Assembly (NCBI GenBank): GCA_947652115.1
Contig: OX393565.1
Span: forward strand, 16,147,544-16,211,543
Length of the DNA stretch: 64,000 nt
DNA from: Blastomussa wellsi
Taxonomy: Eukaryota > Cnidaria > Anthozoa > Scleractinia > Plerogyridae
Direction: 5' to 3'
Shown one piece after another: positions 1 through 11,739 of this stretch. Position 1 is the first letter of the stretch, and each line of letters starts with the position of its first letter. A program made the position numbers and the translations under genes. A model generated the notes under the pieces. The model ran no database searches and was not told where the DNA came from. It was given only the letters and a program-made list of their open reading frames with translations.

Positions 1-89
1 AGTGACGGTTGCTTTGCAGTGCTACTCGCGGCAAAGGCGGATAACAATCAAGAAGGATATTTTAAGCGAAGCATGGGGAACATCTAACT

Positions 90-2399
90 TTAAATGGCAT
101 TGTATTGAAAACATTCCTCCTTTGAGGTAATGGTATCAAATTCTTTGCAAAATGCGGCAAAAGATTCGTATTCAGTAGACAAGTCTACTCGGCCAGAACA
201 TGTGTGGGCAATGGGACGTCTCTGGATCCCTGAAAGGGTGGTGAATGCCACCTCGATACGTGGGACGAGCACCAGAGTGCTACCCGTTACGAAGTGAAGG
301 AAGACAGGCACCTTATCTCTGGGGAGACTTCGAACATATCGCCTAAGGAATTCGAAAACCCTCTCGCGGCGGGCGGTTAGGGGCACGTCATCCTGGTTAG
401 GCTGCAGTAACTCCATCACTTTTTCTGGAGTTGGATACAGCTTTGAGTACAACGCCCTGATGGAAACAGCGTCCAACTCATTCCATACGTCAGGGTGCGA
501 CATGAGCATCCCTCTTTTGAAGGCCGTCATCAATACACATGGTCGCGTTACAAACTCGCATTTTGCAATACGGACACACAAAGAACGGTAATCTAACGGG
601 TTTGAGGGGATCTCTCGAACATTAAAACGAGAGAGAACGTCAACTAGAATGTCGTCTACACTGACTTTCCTACACATGGCCTTTTCGACTGTCGCTCTTT
701 CCCCTTCCGTTAAAAAGGAAAGGAAGCTGTGAATAAGATCTTTATCACTCAAGGAATGATAATCGAATATGCCAATAATTGATGCGGGTGCTATTCCAAC
801 TGGAAAGTAGCCAGTGAGCACGAATCCGTGACTTGTAATGCGGCCCAGAATCTCGAACAACTTCGGTGCAGTCAGGGTCTACACGAGGCACATGGAAAGT
901 GGTACCTTCAAAGAAGGAAGGAAGGATGCCTTTCCAGCCCTGAGAAAAGAGCTCTCGTGTCAATCCATCTGCATCTTCGGCTGGCTCGTTAAGAAATTTC
1001 ACATCTAGTGTTGTACAACACGTGTTGCACTGTCCATACAGCTTAACAAGGTCATGCACTATGACATCTCGGTTTACAGTTACTTGTGTGCAGTCGTTTA
1101 GGTTTTCCCATTCCTTTGCTCTGGCCTCGTATAATCGACTGGGCACTGGAAGATTAAACGTTAATCAAGTTTAAGGAAAGAAAGTCTAGAATTTTTTAAC
1201 CCCCTATGGACAAGTACATTGATTCAAAAAAACTAAAATTTGACAAATCAGTGGTAAAAATTGAATGAAGCAAATAAGATGGTTCATGAATCATCAGCAT
1301 TGAATTAAAACTCACATTATAGAATGGAGAGCAAGTATTTGGAAAGTTAATAAACAAAACCAAGGGAAACCAGTTTTCGTTCGAATAATCAGAAGGTTCA
1401 AAAAAAAAAATCGGGCTTTCACTGTAACAACTTCAAGGATTACATCCACAACAACAAGGTTTATTTGAACTAAATAAAAATAAAAACAGTAGCTGGTCAC
1501 GCAAAATGTTAACACCTGAAGTGGGAGCCAATTTCCCAGAAGTGAAAATATTCGTTTAAGCAAACGATGACCAAGCTGAAACTGTATTATACTATGGAAG
1601 GAGTTATACCTTGCCCATTGTCCATGTACTCTTCAAACAGCTGGGCTTCAGCAGAAATGGTATTACCGATGGGCTCTTGGCTTTCCTATAAATGAATAAC
1701 CACAGTTTAGCAGGACCATAGACAAAAACCCACAACAACAACATCAATAATAATACTTGTAATGATAATGACAATGATAATGATAATAGGAAATACCTGT
1801 ATCTTGCAAGGTTCCTTCTGCACAGAACACATAATGGTACTCGTAAAGCGAGTTTCGCAAATAGGACATGACATGCCTTCCTCATCCAACTGCATAAATT
1901 AAAACAACAGGCGTTATTGTTGTCACTGACATTGTTATGCAATAACATTTTTATGAAGCAAGTCTTCATTTTGTTCATTCCTTGGGTCGAAAAGACCCTT
2001 TTATGCTCCTGACTGCTGCTCTTGAGAATACTGTGAAAAAATTGAACCGTCTAAATCTGAATTTCAGGCTAAAAGTCCCACATGTTAACAAATTATCAAG
2101 TACAGTACAACATGAACATGAATTCTCTTCTGGGGGGGGGGGGGGGGGGGTGACAAGTACAACTGTCACAACTTTTAATAGATTTTGAAACAAGAACAAA
2201 TCTTCCTGTAACTAAATATAGCTTATAAAATCTTTCCAATACGATGATTTAAGCAATCTCTTCACCACTAAAACTAAAATGAGCAATGAAAACCTACCTT
2301 CAACCACTCATCAATACAGGAGAAGTGGTACATATGCAAGCAGTTATTAGGTCGAGCAATGAGGTCCTCAGGGAGTAATCCTTCTTTACATATGGCACA
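90..2399 (-). CDS. RING-H2 plus HECT domain E3 ubiquitin ligase-like gene (3' part, 4 exons seen, frameshifted)
   Basis: Four minus-strand exons join in phase at GT-AG sites: 2399-2298, 1889-1797, 1685-1610 and 1145-90. The first two together make a RING-H2 finger: CAIC at the start, CLHMYHFSC in the middle, and CPIC in exon two, giving the C3H2C3 zinc ligand order. Exon three is a short acidic linker. The last exon encodes a HECT domain of about 350 residues, with the N-lobe signature NEPAEDADGLTRE and the C-lobe active-site block AHTCSG whose Cys is kept. TAA stop at 92-90. The exon has one base too many near 860-866, so the N- and C-lobes lie in different frames: a pseudogene, an allele or a sequence error. 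G2E3 is a known relative with zinc fingers plus HECT; RING-H2 with HECT in one chain is uncommon. The 5' exons were not found. Role would be transfer of ubiquitin to substrates. Confidence 0.72.
2132..2150. repeat. poly-G tract (19 G) in intron region
   Basis: A run of 19 G inside the intron between the first two exons of the RING-HECT gene. Length is likely unstable and error-prone in assembly. A diffuse AAT/ATG-rich low-complexity stretch also lies at about 1741-1791, next to the second RING exon. Confidence 0.9.
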
Positions 2400-2644
2400 C
2401 TGTGAAAAGAATTTATAGAAGACTTTGTTGATAAAGTGTGAACAAAACAGCAAAAAAAAAAAAAAGAAGCCATGTTTTCCTTAGCCAAGTATTTGCAAAA
2501 AGGTTGAAATGCAAGGGTTGTCAAATTAATTTTTGTCACCTGACATTTCAGTTCTGAAGGCATTAGGTCTTTATTTCCAGATATTACATCAGGAAGTATT
2601 TGCTGTTAAGAGATGGTGCATAGCAACAATAAATGATAGGTATA

Positions 2645-2815
2645 AAGCTAACGGTATAAATGGGTACTGGCAAATTTACTGCTGGGGGGTAAGCTTGCGA
2701 TTGACTAGCATCCCATCCAGGGAGGAGTAGAAATACTCTCTGTCACTTCATGCAACAGAAACAGGGATAAGCTCCGGCCTGATGGGCCACTAGACTTGAA
2801 AGCAGACTTAACTAC
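2645..2815 (+). repeat. interspersed SINE-like repeat, family R1 copy 1
   Basis: This stretch shares the blocks GGGTACTGGCAAATTTA, then GCGAT-GACTAGCAT-CCAT-CAGGG, then GGGATAAGCTCCG with copies at 11510-11640 and 59850-59975. Dispersed, diverged, non-coding copies of one order suggest a SINE family. It lies upstream of the RING exon and could overlap the undiscovered 5' part of that gene. Confidence 0.6.
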
Positions 2816-3186
2816 CTTACCTATAAAGCTAATGAGTACCTTTTTTGTATTTCATTTACTTATAGCAAAGTATTCCAAAAGTGTATTTAAAAGGGAAGAA
2901 ATAAAACGACCAGTCGGGTCAACCAAGATTAACTTTTGTAAGAAGGAACTACATTTTCCGATTTAACCGAGCCAACCGGAAGACCTGACAGAACATTGAC
3001 CGGGACCAGTATTTTCTTTCTTTTTTTAATAAAATTAAGTGTGGATGACCATGTAAAAATAAGTAGGTGTGTAATCTGGTCCCAGTTAATGTTATGAAAG
3101 GTCTTCCGGACCAGCCAGGCGGAACGGTCCTTTCCATTTTGCATTCCTTTGCCCAGTCGGTCCGACCGAGAATCCACTGAGCTGCG
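2816..3186. other. no gene seen
   Basis: AT-rich sequence without a supported coding exon. Open frames running in from 3190-3600 are produced by the adjoining minisatellite. Confidence 0.5.
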
Positions 3187-3553
3187 GTAGAAATTCGAGT
3201 TGCAAATTTGGAAATGTACACAACTCGGATTTTTGCGGAAGAAATTCGAGTTGCAAATTTGAAAATTTACACAACTCGGATTTTTGCGGTAGAAATTCGA
3301 GTTGCAAATTTGGAAATTTACACAACTCGGATTTTTGCGGTAGAAATTCGAGTTGCAAATTTGGAAATTTACACAACTCGGATTTTTGCGGTAGAAATTC
3401 GAGTTGCAAATTTGGAAATTTGCACAACTCGGATTTTTGCGGTAGAAATTCGAGTTGCAAATTTGGAAATTTACACAACTCGGATTTTTGCGGAAGAAAT
3501 TCGAGTTGCAAATTTGGAAATTTACACAACTCGGATTTTTGCTGTTGGAAACC
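3187..3553. repeat. 51-bp minisatellite, about 7 copies
   Basis: About seven nearly identical direct copies of a 51-bp unit that contains AATTCGAGTTGCAAATTT and ACACAACTCGGATTTTTGC. Each unit contains a small inverted pair (CGAGTTG / CAACTCG). As 51 is a multiple of three and the unit lacks stops in several frames, it creates long false open frames of 17-residue repeats on both strands. Confidence 0.92.
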
Positions 3554-3771
3554 AAGTTGCAAATGTAAATTTTAAAAAAAATGTATTGATGTCCTATATG
3601 AGCCACCGTATTTTTGACATCTTGAAAACAACGAAATTAATGAAAAAAAAAAAAAGAATTCGAAAGAAGCCGAGGATTTTCCCGGGAGATTTGGTGCTCT
3701 AACCTGGAGACCGGGAGATTCGATGAAAAACTTGGAGACTCCCGGTAAAACCGGGAGAGTTGACAGGTATG

Positions 3772-5765
3772 CGATAGTGATAGAGAGTCGGAAGACGACT
3801 ATACCGATGAAGGCTCGATATTTTCGAGCAGTAGGAAAGAAAGAAGAAAGTCTGGGAAACGGAAAATGTCATATCTTGCCCTTCCAGAGCGATGTACCCG
3901 ATAGTTAAAGAATACAATGCAAATTGAAATGAGCCAGAGCAAGCCGCACGAACAAAGCAGTGACGGCCACAATTCTAAAATTATAAAATAGCCTGCAAAT
4001 AATACATTATAAGGTGCCCTTCGCATACTAAAGAGAAGCAAAATATTTCAGAGTACAAAATAAATATTAGCCCGAATAGCAAGCGTTCCCGCCCGAGCGA
4101 AGAGCGCTTTCTGGTCGCGCAAATTGGGGCGAGAGCAAAAAGGGAAAAGAAGGGGGAGGGGGAAGGGAAGAGAGGGAACGCTTGCCCGCAAACCCTTCGA
4201 TTCTGAAAAACTTCGTTCGCCAACGAACGAAGGCCTCTGATTGGTGCGGCGTGGTACTTTGATTGACAAGTTTGACAAGAAATTATCAACATTCTCACGC
4301 AAATAACTCGAGCGTGACTTTCAGAACTGATCAAAATGACAGAAGAATGTCGTGCCTGAGCGAAGTTCTATCAGAGCTGAGCGCAACGGGACTCGCATCT
4401 TTTAATTCCTTTAGCCAGAACAAGAAAGTGTAATGCGCCATCTTTTTAACGGTAAAGCTGTCTGTGTACATGGTATTGCCAACAGGATTCGGCAAGAGTT
4501 AAATTTTTTAGTTGTTTGTTTTCATGTGCGGAGTGCGAAGTAAAATGCTTGGAGGAACAGACTTTTCTAGTATCGTTATTTCTCCATTGCAAAGCATAAT
4601 ACGTGATGAAGCAGCAGAGGCGAATTTGATGGGGATGATGGCGTGTGACGTGAGGAATTCTTGCTGTCACTTTACCGGTAGAATCAACGATCACTTCTTT
4701 GACTTGATTGTCTCATCAGTTGGTAAATCGTCGATGTTCAACTTCGAATTAATAGAATCTTTCTGTGCCTATTGTGGCTGCTCAGTGACTGTGGATTGTG
4801 AAGACGTCCGAGAAGCGTTTTGTGAGACGGGAGAATTTACACACAGTCTTGCGACAACGACTGCTACTCACTGCCTTCCCGAGCAGCAGCTCGGAACGTT
4901 AATGCTCTGCTTTGGCGGGATTTTGCAAGCAGCAGCCTCGCTACCTATCAAACTTTGTATACGTTCGTACAGAGTCCGTAAATTTGTAATTTTGCGAGCG
5001 CAAGGATTGCAAACACGCTCTGAAAATAACTTGTTATTTTTCACAACTCGGACTCCAACCGCTTTGCAAAAGAAGCAAGGTTTTCTCCGTATGCATATTT
5101 TCATTTCGATGGTTTGGAAAGATTTTCTGAGGAGAAATAACCGGGCTTCCCTGGTTGAGATGCAGTTCCAAATTTTACTTTGTAATTGCACCGACGAACT
5201 CTACAAACATCACAACAGTTTCGCCGGTTTGACAAGTTGACTCGTGACGAGTTTTGAAGGAAATAAAATTTTACATCCGGAAAAATGTTATTGGTTAATT
5301 CTTGACAAGCTGGCAATCTATGAATGAACTCAACCGTGAAAAGTCGGTGGGCGTTTTTCAAAATAGTGGGGTTCCCTTCGCGCCGCCGGCCAGATATACG
5401 ATAACAGATAATAACAGCTCTTCGCTCGCTTGGGAACGCTTGCTACGTAGGCTAAATAAATATAGAGCGGCAACTGAGCAAATGCCACGAACAATCAACA
5501 GACTCCGTACGCGTGTTTAATAGACATAGAGATGTACGTGAATCATGTAGTATGACGAACAAAGGAGATCAAAATCCTAAGCAAGAAGCTCAAAAGACTA
5601 AATGCTCGATAAAAATAATACAAGAAACACGTTTCTCGCTACATAGAACGAAAACAAACTCATAGCCTTACAATTAAACCTGCAATAGTCTCCGGAATAG
5701 TTTAGTGCACGGCGCAATACAAATATCCGTGGCAGAAAACAAGAACACATTTTGCAACAGTGTCT
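3772..5765. other. non-coding stretch of copy A with a misleading 238-codon open frame
   Basis: The frame 4524-5240 (+) is open in both copies A and B, which looks gene-like. The seven base differences between copies inside it all change the amino acid and none is silent, as expected for unconstrained DNA. No domain was recognised. The rest shows no supported gene. Confidence 0.55.
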
Positions 5766-5774
5766 ATTTAATAT

Positions 5775-5923
5775 CTGATTCGTCCCCAGTCGTCTCCTGT
5801 GAGAAAATAGCAAGACGCGATGAATGATGGGAAGGAGGAAAGGCGGGAGACTTTTTGCCTCCTTCCCATCATTCCCCGCGTATGTTATTTTTTTCCGATA
5901 AGAGACGACTGGGGACGAGTCAG
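5775..5923. mobile_element. palindromic MITE with 9-bp target duplication (MULE-like)
   Basis: Ends are CTGATTCGTCCCCAGTCGTC and its near-perfect inverse GACGACTGGGGACGAGTCAG. The direct repeat ATTTAATAT flanks it at 5766-5774 and 5924-5932. The centre is also palindromic (GATGAATGATGGGAAGGAGG with its complement). A 9-bp duplication suggests a Mutator-like source. The ortholog in copy B is 40579-40726. Confidence 0.8.
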
Positions 5924-5932
5924 ATTTAATAT

Positions 5933-7694
5933 CGTCACATAGTTAATGCAAGCTATCAACATCTTCGCGGAAAATGTCAGAGGTTGTCCTACCAGAGAGA
6001 TTTTCCCGAGAGCTACTGCATATCTTGCAGATATAAATGAGCCCATAGCGAACCGCAGGAACAAAACATATTTCTAAGTATCGGAGGTGCCAAACTCGCA
6101 GAGACCTTTGACATCTACACGTTGCATGTCGGCCGCAATAAAACAGCATATTGTGCCCTTCAGAAAGTAATGTGAAGCAGACAAAATAAATACAAAACGG
6201 GAAATGAATAAATGCCACGAACGTAGTCTGTGTAGGCCTGTCACGTTTTCACTAACCTTCATCTTCGATCGTTCGTTATATTCTAGTTGCTCCGCTTGAA
6301 GTAATTGGGATCGGGTCATTGTCTGCATTAAAGCCGAAGTCTAAACGCCTGTATGCTGCTTTTGGAAACGGCATGTTGAATGTAAATATTTATCAGCCTT
6401 CCACGCGCTCCTCGATTTAATATTGAAATTTTCCTTTGAGTTTTGACGGCATGCGTAAGTCACGGAAAAGAAACTTCCATTTTCGCACCATTCTATAAAT
6501 AACTTTAGGGGACTTCACAATTCACGGTAAACGCCCTCAGATTCTCTCTCTGTATCCTCATTTTCCCTTGGTATTGGACCATAATGTACAAATACTACTC
6601 AATGAAAGAACACCCAATGAATCAATAGCTGAAAAAGATCTGTGTATCAGGGCCCGCGGGTCAGATTTTCAAGTGGGGTGTGTGTGTGTGTGTGGGGGGG
6701 GGGGGGGGAGATGGGGTAATGCGCATGCCTTAGCGTGAGCTAACTAGGGAGTCCGGGCGCATGCTCCCCCGGGAAAGTTTAAAATGGCTAGAAATAAACT
6801 GCCAAAATTGAAGTAAATTTTTAATTCTTATAAAACAACGAGTAACAGACTGGCCTTCACGTTTGACCAAATTTAAATGAATAGACTAACTTCTAAGCTA
6901 AACCCAACAGACGCAACGGTTGAGAGTCACCCGGAAAATCGGATTCTTTGAAGGTTCCAAAGTTGCTTTTTCGATTGTCACAGAGAGCTGCAAACTCATT
7001 GGCAACATCTATAAGACAAAGATTGTCTGTCCTCATAATGTAATGTACTTTTTTGTAAAAGACAGACCTGGTTTACTAAAGTCAAGAGAAATAGTGATTT
7101 AATCAGCCCCCCCCCCAGCCCCACTCTCTGCGCGGTCCCTGTTCATCGAATATTATCACTGCACCAAATTTGGTACTTTTAGTCCAAAAGGTGCAGCAAT
7201 TTTGGTATCCACACCCTACCCCTTGGGTACAAAAGGTGGTCCCCTAATAGAATTAAGGATGGAACTTTATTTAAAATCGATCGTTGTCAACAATGTTATC
7301 ACTGTGCTACATTTAGTGCTTTTAACACAAAGGATTCAGCAATTAGGCCTTGAAGCTCAAATGTTACCCACCCCTTCCCCGCTGGGTAAAAAACAAACTG
7401 TCATAAAACGCCTTTTTTAATAACGAAATAAAAATGGCAGGTCACCGACTAAGTCTTAAAGATAATTGGAACAAACTGAAATAGGGGGGTTCTTTCGTCA
7501 CTGTTGAGGTGTTTCCATGGTAACCGCTGTGACTTCATAATCATTCTTAAAGTAACAGACTTCTAAATCTATTCATACTTTTCTGTAATCCTGCATCGTT
7601 TTACAAGTACAAAAAAAGTGAGACGACTCTTTCGAGCCTCCTAAGACATTTGTTAACAGATAGCAAACTCGTAGAATAAGCCAAACAACTTGAT
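5933..7694. other. non-coding, with GT/G low-complexity tract
   Basis: No supported gene. A GT-repeat running into poly-G lies at about 6675-6708; the copy B version at 41455-41506 is longer. A nine-C run occurs at about 7108. Small open frames here are shared with copy B but recognised by no family and changed by indels. Confidence 0.5.
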
Positions 7695-7697
7695 TTA

Positions 7698-7876
7698 GGC
7701 CCTGTTTACAAGGAGGAAGGGTAACCCTAGTGCCAGGGTACCGTAGCGAGAGGGCTGTCTCGGGCAGTAGGGTTACCCTACCTGTACATTTTTGCTTTTA
7801 AACTCGGGCTATCTGCAACCCTCTTGCTAGGGTAACCCTGGCACTAGGGTTACCCTACCTTCTTGTAAACACGGCC
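7698..7876. mobile_element. PIF/Harbinger-like MITE
   Basis: Terminal inverted repeats of about 45 bp starting GGCCCTGTTTACAAG and ending CTTGTAAACACGGCC, flanked by TTA on both sides (7695-7697, 7877-7879). Internal arms GGGTAACCCTAGTGCCAGGG and CCCTGGCACTAGGGTTACCC pair further. A three-base TTA duplication fits the Harbinger superfamily. Ortholog in copy B at 42524-42703. Confidence 0.8.
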
Positions 7877-8292
7877 TTAAGCCGTTTTTCAATTTTATTA
7901 AACAAGTATCATTTTAAGCAAGCTCCAAGCATGGAGCTGAGACGGATTGAAAAAGCACGACAAGAGACACCTGTTTGTTGACGTTTTTATCCAGACACTT
8001 CAATCATTCAGATCAGATCAATTGTTTAGAATCCGCGCTAAATGATGAATTACTCAATCTTGCACTTATGTCCAGGACTGAACGCAATTACAAAATTTAC
8101 AAATTTTAGTGATATGAGAATTTTTCCTAAATTTGCAGTTTTGTCGAGGGTCTTGTTTGAACTGTCTTGACATCTGTTTTCACGTATTCTGGGAGAATTT
8201 CGCTATTCAATTTTAGAAATTTTCGTAATTGCGTTCAATACTGTTCATATCCCAAATCTTGACGTTTGGATGAAATGTAATTTGCTTTCGGT

Positions 8293-8453
8293 GCAGCCAG
8301 TTGTTACGATTACATCACTGTCTTACAAATCTTAAGCAGTTTTCCATACTCTACCAAGGTCCTAAAATGTGGAATTCTCTGCCAATATCCATCACTGGTC
8401 CAAGAAGCTTACCTACCTTTATGAAAAAGATGATCGACTTTTTAATGAAATGA
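8293..8453 (+). mobile_element. LINE reverse transcriptase, C-terminal remnant
   Basis: Encodes the end of a CR1/L2-like LINE ORF (QGPKMWNSLPISITG, then stop TGA at 8451-8453). Copy B keeps about 370 bp more of the same element at 43097-43646; in copy A that part is deleted at a junction near 8293. Confidence 0.65.
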
Positions 8454-8705
8454 TTCTGAATTGGCCTAGACGCACTTTCACAGCCTGAGTTTTAAAATAT
8501 ATTGATAACCGAGGTGGCCTACTTCTATAAGCCTGGAGGTCTCCTCGTCTTACAAATTCCGTTCCAATTGTAACTTTACAATGTAGCGAAGAATACCGAC
8601 TAATTGATGTTCACCAATTAAATTCTAATTTGACTGTCAGTTCATTTGACAGATAGAAATGACTGACGATGACGTCACTAAATTACGCCATAGAGCAGTT
8701 GCAAG

Positions 8706-8716
8706 AGTATTAAAAA
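8706..8716 (+). promoter_or_regulatory. TATA-like box of secreted peptide gene, copy A
   Basis: GTATTAAAAAC lies about 65 bp before the chosen start codon, giving room for a short leader of about 35 nt. Same sequence in copy B at 43899-43909. Position and composition only; no experimental support. Confidence 0.35.
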
Positions 8717-8775
8717 CAGGTTGCTCTTTCACTAAGAAACAAACTGACTTGCCCATCTTCCTGGAGTTCTATAAA

Positions 8776-9459
8776 ATGAACAAATCGATGGCATTTGGGA
8801 TTTTGCTGCTACTTTTCGTTTCTTCTCTCATGATACAAGAAGGCCTTGGGATCGGTGGGCCGTATAACTCCAAAGCTATAAACCATCACGATGAAAGAGA
8901 CATGAAGGTACGTTTTGTAATTGACTTACTAAGAAACGATGTTGAAAGACTGGGCAACGGCAAATATGGCTTGTAGAGAGCAAAACACTAGAATTCGCGC
9001 GGCGGCGTGGAGAAAAAAGGGAAAAGTTCCGCTGTCTAGTAACTGGATGTATTCAGCCACTCCGTGTTGTCAAAACTACAACAGAAAGCTACATTTCATA
9101 AGGCGATTAATGACTGAAATAATATGACTTTAAAATATATACATTTTTCCTTTTAAAATTGTAATTTATAATATGAAAAAGCATGTTTGACATTAACCGT
9201 TATCAGCGATTTGATTTTCTTTCAGGATTTCTTCTTTAAAGTTTTCTGCCTCAAGAAACCTGTTATTCTGAGTTTTTCGAAAGTAATTTGCGATGCGAAA
9301 AACACTAACTTTGCGTGGCATAGCTCTTTGGGCAGCTCATCTTTGTTCTCCTTGTTGCAGGGCAGTGAATACAAGAGGCGAGTCTGTGTGGCTGCTCGAC
9401 GACTGGACTGCGAACGAGTACTGCGAGACGAGAACGAAATCCCATGGCCAGTAGTTTAG
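8776..9459 (+). CDS. putative secreted 76-residue two-cysteine peptide, copy A (2 exons)
   Basis: Exon 1 is 8776-8907, exon 2 is 9361-9459; the intron starts GTACGT and ends TTGTTGCAG, phase 0. Exon 1 encodes a clear signal peptide (hydrophobic FGILLLLFVSSLMI, possible cleavage after GLG at residue 25). The mature part has dibasic KRR at 49-51 and RR at 57-58 and two Cys spaced C-x7-C. The last 21 residues, ending EIPWPVV, are identical in copy B. Start chosen at 8776 because it directly precedes the signal peptide; the frame is open to an earlier ATG at 8659, but that would bury it. AATAAA follows at 9530. Could be an antimicrobial, neuropeptide-like or other secreted factor; no family recognised. 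Confidence 0.72.
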
Positions 9460-9529
9460 CTGACCGCGAGACATCGTGTGACAACCTTAAAATACTCAAA
9501 CGAAGTGAAATGTGTAACCTTAAAAATTC

Positions 9530-9535
9530 AATAAA
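9530..9535 (+). terminator. polyadenylation signal of peptide gene A
   Basis: AATAAA 70 bp after the stop codon of the secreted peptide gene; conserved in copy B at 44746-44751. Confidence 0.7.
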
Positions 9536-9539
9536 CTGA

Positions 9540-11187
9540 TGCTAAGTTGAGTCTTAATTTGTGTTTACATCAGACCGTGTTCACTTGCATCCAGTTTATA
9601 TGTCCGACAATTAACTTTGCCTTTTCACTGACTTACAACATGTTTAGCAACCCAACCTTCAAAAGACTTTTTCTTAACCCTTCTCGTACCATGCGCTTCG
9701 ATTTTTTCAGTCGCATTTACTCAATATATATGTCACTAAGAAGTAAAAGAGAAGGGATCTGTGGTGGTTTTGACAAAAAGTCAACATTTCCAGCCTGTCT
9801 GAAAAGCGGAAAATGCCTCAGCAATGTCATTCTCGGATGAGTTTAAAGACAAATCATAAAATGTCTAGAAGTCGAATTATCCATGGCATTTCTGCAAGAC
9901 CTGCTTTTTCCTCGCACACAAGATTGTTTTAGATCTGCTTAATTAACTAAATGTCAATGAAATGAAGCTTGGCCAATGTCAACAGCTACAGTTGGATAAA
10001 GGACTCGCGTGAAAATTAGCTGCTTCCTCTCTAAATATAGTTATTTATTATTTAGTTAAATTCAAAAGCAAAAGCAGATGGTTTAACAGGATGCTCATTT
10101 CTCTATGGATAGCGGCTCTACTTTAAAGCATCAATTTATTTATTTATTTTTCTAGGCAATGGTCAAATTTGAAAAGAAAAGCGGATTGTTTAACAGGATG
10201 TTTATCTCTTTTAGGCTGGCGGCTGTTCTTTAAAACACCAGCTGCCATCATGGAGAAAATTGACCCTTTATTATTTTTTGTTTAATTGTTTAGATGGAAC
10301 AGGAGACGTTATTCTATAATCCACTTTTCAGTGCACTTTCGGGTGCCGATTTATGCCATCATGGTCCCGTGATGACATAAAACGGCCTTGGACATACTTC
10401 CTATATTAAAAAAAAACGAAAACAAAAATATATCGCTTGATATTCCCGTAACGCGTACGACCTCAAGCTACTAGAAGCCATGAAAAGATCTTTTGCGTTT
10501 AAATTGAGATAGATAGATATTTAAATAGAGGAAAGTGGCTATTATTAATTCAACTACTGTATCATGGGAAATAAGCTCAAGTCAAGTCAAGTCGACTCAA
10601 CTCAACTTCCTTGCTAAATTTGTCTATATTATTGCTCCGATACCGGTAAAAACAACGCAATATATAATCCAAGACAATAGACAACTCACGAATTTCCATT
10701 TTCTTTATTGATAATTCAAGCCATGTTTAACTTTTTCTATTTCAAACACATTTTCCGTGTTTTCCGTCAATTTCTCCGGTTTTCTTCTGTCTTCGGTGCT
10801 AATCATCTTCCGTTATTGCACAGTTCAGAGCGCACCCGCCGCCTCACAAACGCTTCTTCGGGAATGAGAGGAGGCCGTTAGAGGCAAAGTAACCATTAAC
10901 GAAAATTCCACTTCGTTATTAAATTTGCCTATTTTATTCGCTTTATGACCATTTTTTAACAACGGTAAACACAGATGGCATAATACAGGACGAAACATAA
11001 AACGCAAGAAAATAGATAAGTTAATTATCATTTACTTTATTGACAATTGAAACCAAGTTGATAATGCGTTTTCTTGTCAAAACACGTTTTCCGCATATTC
11101 CTTTCTTCGCTGCTAATGTTCTTCCGTTCTTGCACAGTTTAGAGCACGCACCGCCTCACACACGTCTTCTGGAATGAATCTGAAAAC
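9540..11187. other. non-coding stretch of copy A
   Basis: No gene supported. About 430 bp at 10425-10858 are missing from copy B. Two related blocks beginning near 10690 and 11040 (ending ACGCACCGCCTCACA or similar) look like a local direct duplication. Confidence 0.45.
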
Positions 11188-11193
11188 AAAAAT
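11188..11193. other. empty target site of Polinton 2
   Basis: Copy A reads straight through CTGAAAACAAAAATGGTGCATTT without separation at this point (about 11180-11201). In copy B the same sequence is split by the 13.5-kb Polinton 2, with AAAAT on both sides. This shows the unoccupied state of the locus and fixes the element ends. Confidence 0.88.
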
Positions 11194-11509
11194 GGTGCAT
11201 TTTAGTATACCAACAGAATTAAAATCCCAGTAATTTATATTGCCACCTCAACCAACTCTGCCTTATGTGACAACGAATGCGGATTGGCTGTTGCTCAGAG
11301 GGAGGGGTAAGTCAATCCAATTCTGATTGTTCCTCACTAGCAAACACAATAGCAATTGTCCGTTACAAGTTATGGGCCGGAGGCCCAGTGGCCTACTTTT
11401 AACGCACTGGATCCCGGATCGGGCGTTCCGAATTGAAACCCTGGCCTGGACACTGCGTTGATTTCTTGGACAAACCACCTACCGTAATGTGCCTCTTTTC
11501 ACTAAGGTG

Positions 11510-11640
11510 TACAAATGGGTACTGGCAAATTTAATGCTGCTAGGCAATAACCTTGCGATGGACTAGCATTCCATGCAGGGGGGATCAGTCGAAGGTAACC
11601 GGGATAAGCTCCGACCTACGTCTCGTGTACAAACGTTCTC
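11510..11640 (+). repeat. interspersed repeat R1, copy 2
   Basis: Shares the R1 blocks seen at 2645-2815 (GGGTACTGGCAAATTTA, GACTAGCATTCCATGCAGGG, GGGATAAGCTCCGACC). Ortholog in copy B at 59850-59975. Confidence 0.6.
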
Positions 11641-11645
11641 GTTAA

Positions 11646-11711
11646 ACTCAGTTGGTTAAAGCGCCCGATCGGTAATTGGGAGGCCATGGGTTGGAATCCT
11701 TTCGGGCGCTC
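11646..11711 (+). repeat. tRNA-derived SINE head
   Basis: CTCAGTTGGTTAAAGCGCCC resembles a tRNA D-arm/box A and GGGTTGGAATCC resembles box B, but the cloverleaf is imperfect. It is followed by a T-rich tail, so I read it as a tRNA-derived repeat rather than a working tRNA. Ortholog at 59984-60050. Confidence 0.55.
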
Positions 11712-11739
11712 TGATTTTTTTGTCTCACGCCCGCGGGTA

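Noticed and set aside
2929..3702. Long repetitive open frames on both strands
   Set aside because: They arise from the 51-bp minisatellite, whose unit length is a multiple of three.
4524..5240. 238-codon open frame conserved in copies A and B (also 39326-40042)
   Set aside because: All seven differences between copies change the residue and none is silent; no domain; overlapping open frames on the other strand. Best read as unconstrained DNA.
8659..8976. 105-codon single-exon reading of the peptide gene
   Set aside because: A signal peptide starts internally at 8776, and a good donor at 8908 with an acceptor at 9361 gives a conserved second exon in both copies; the read-through part is intron.
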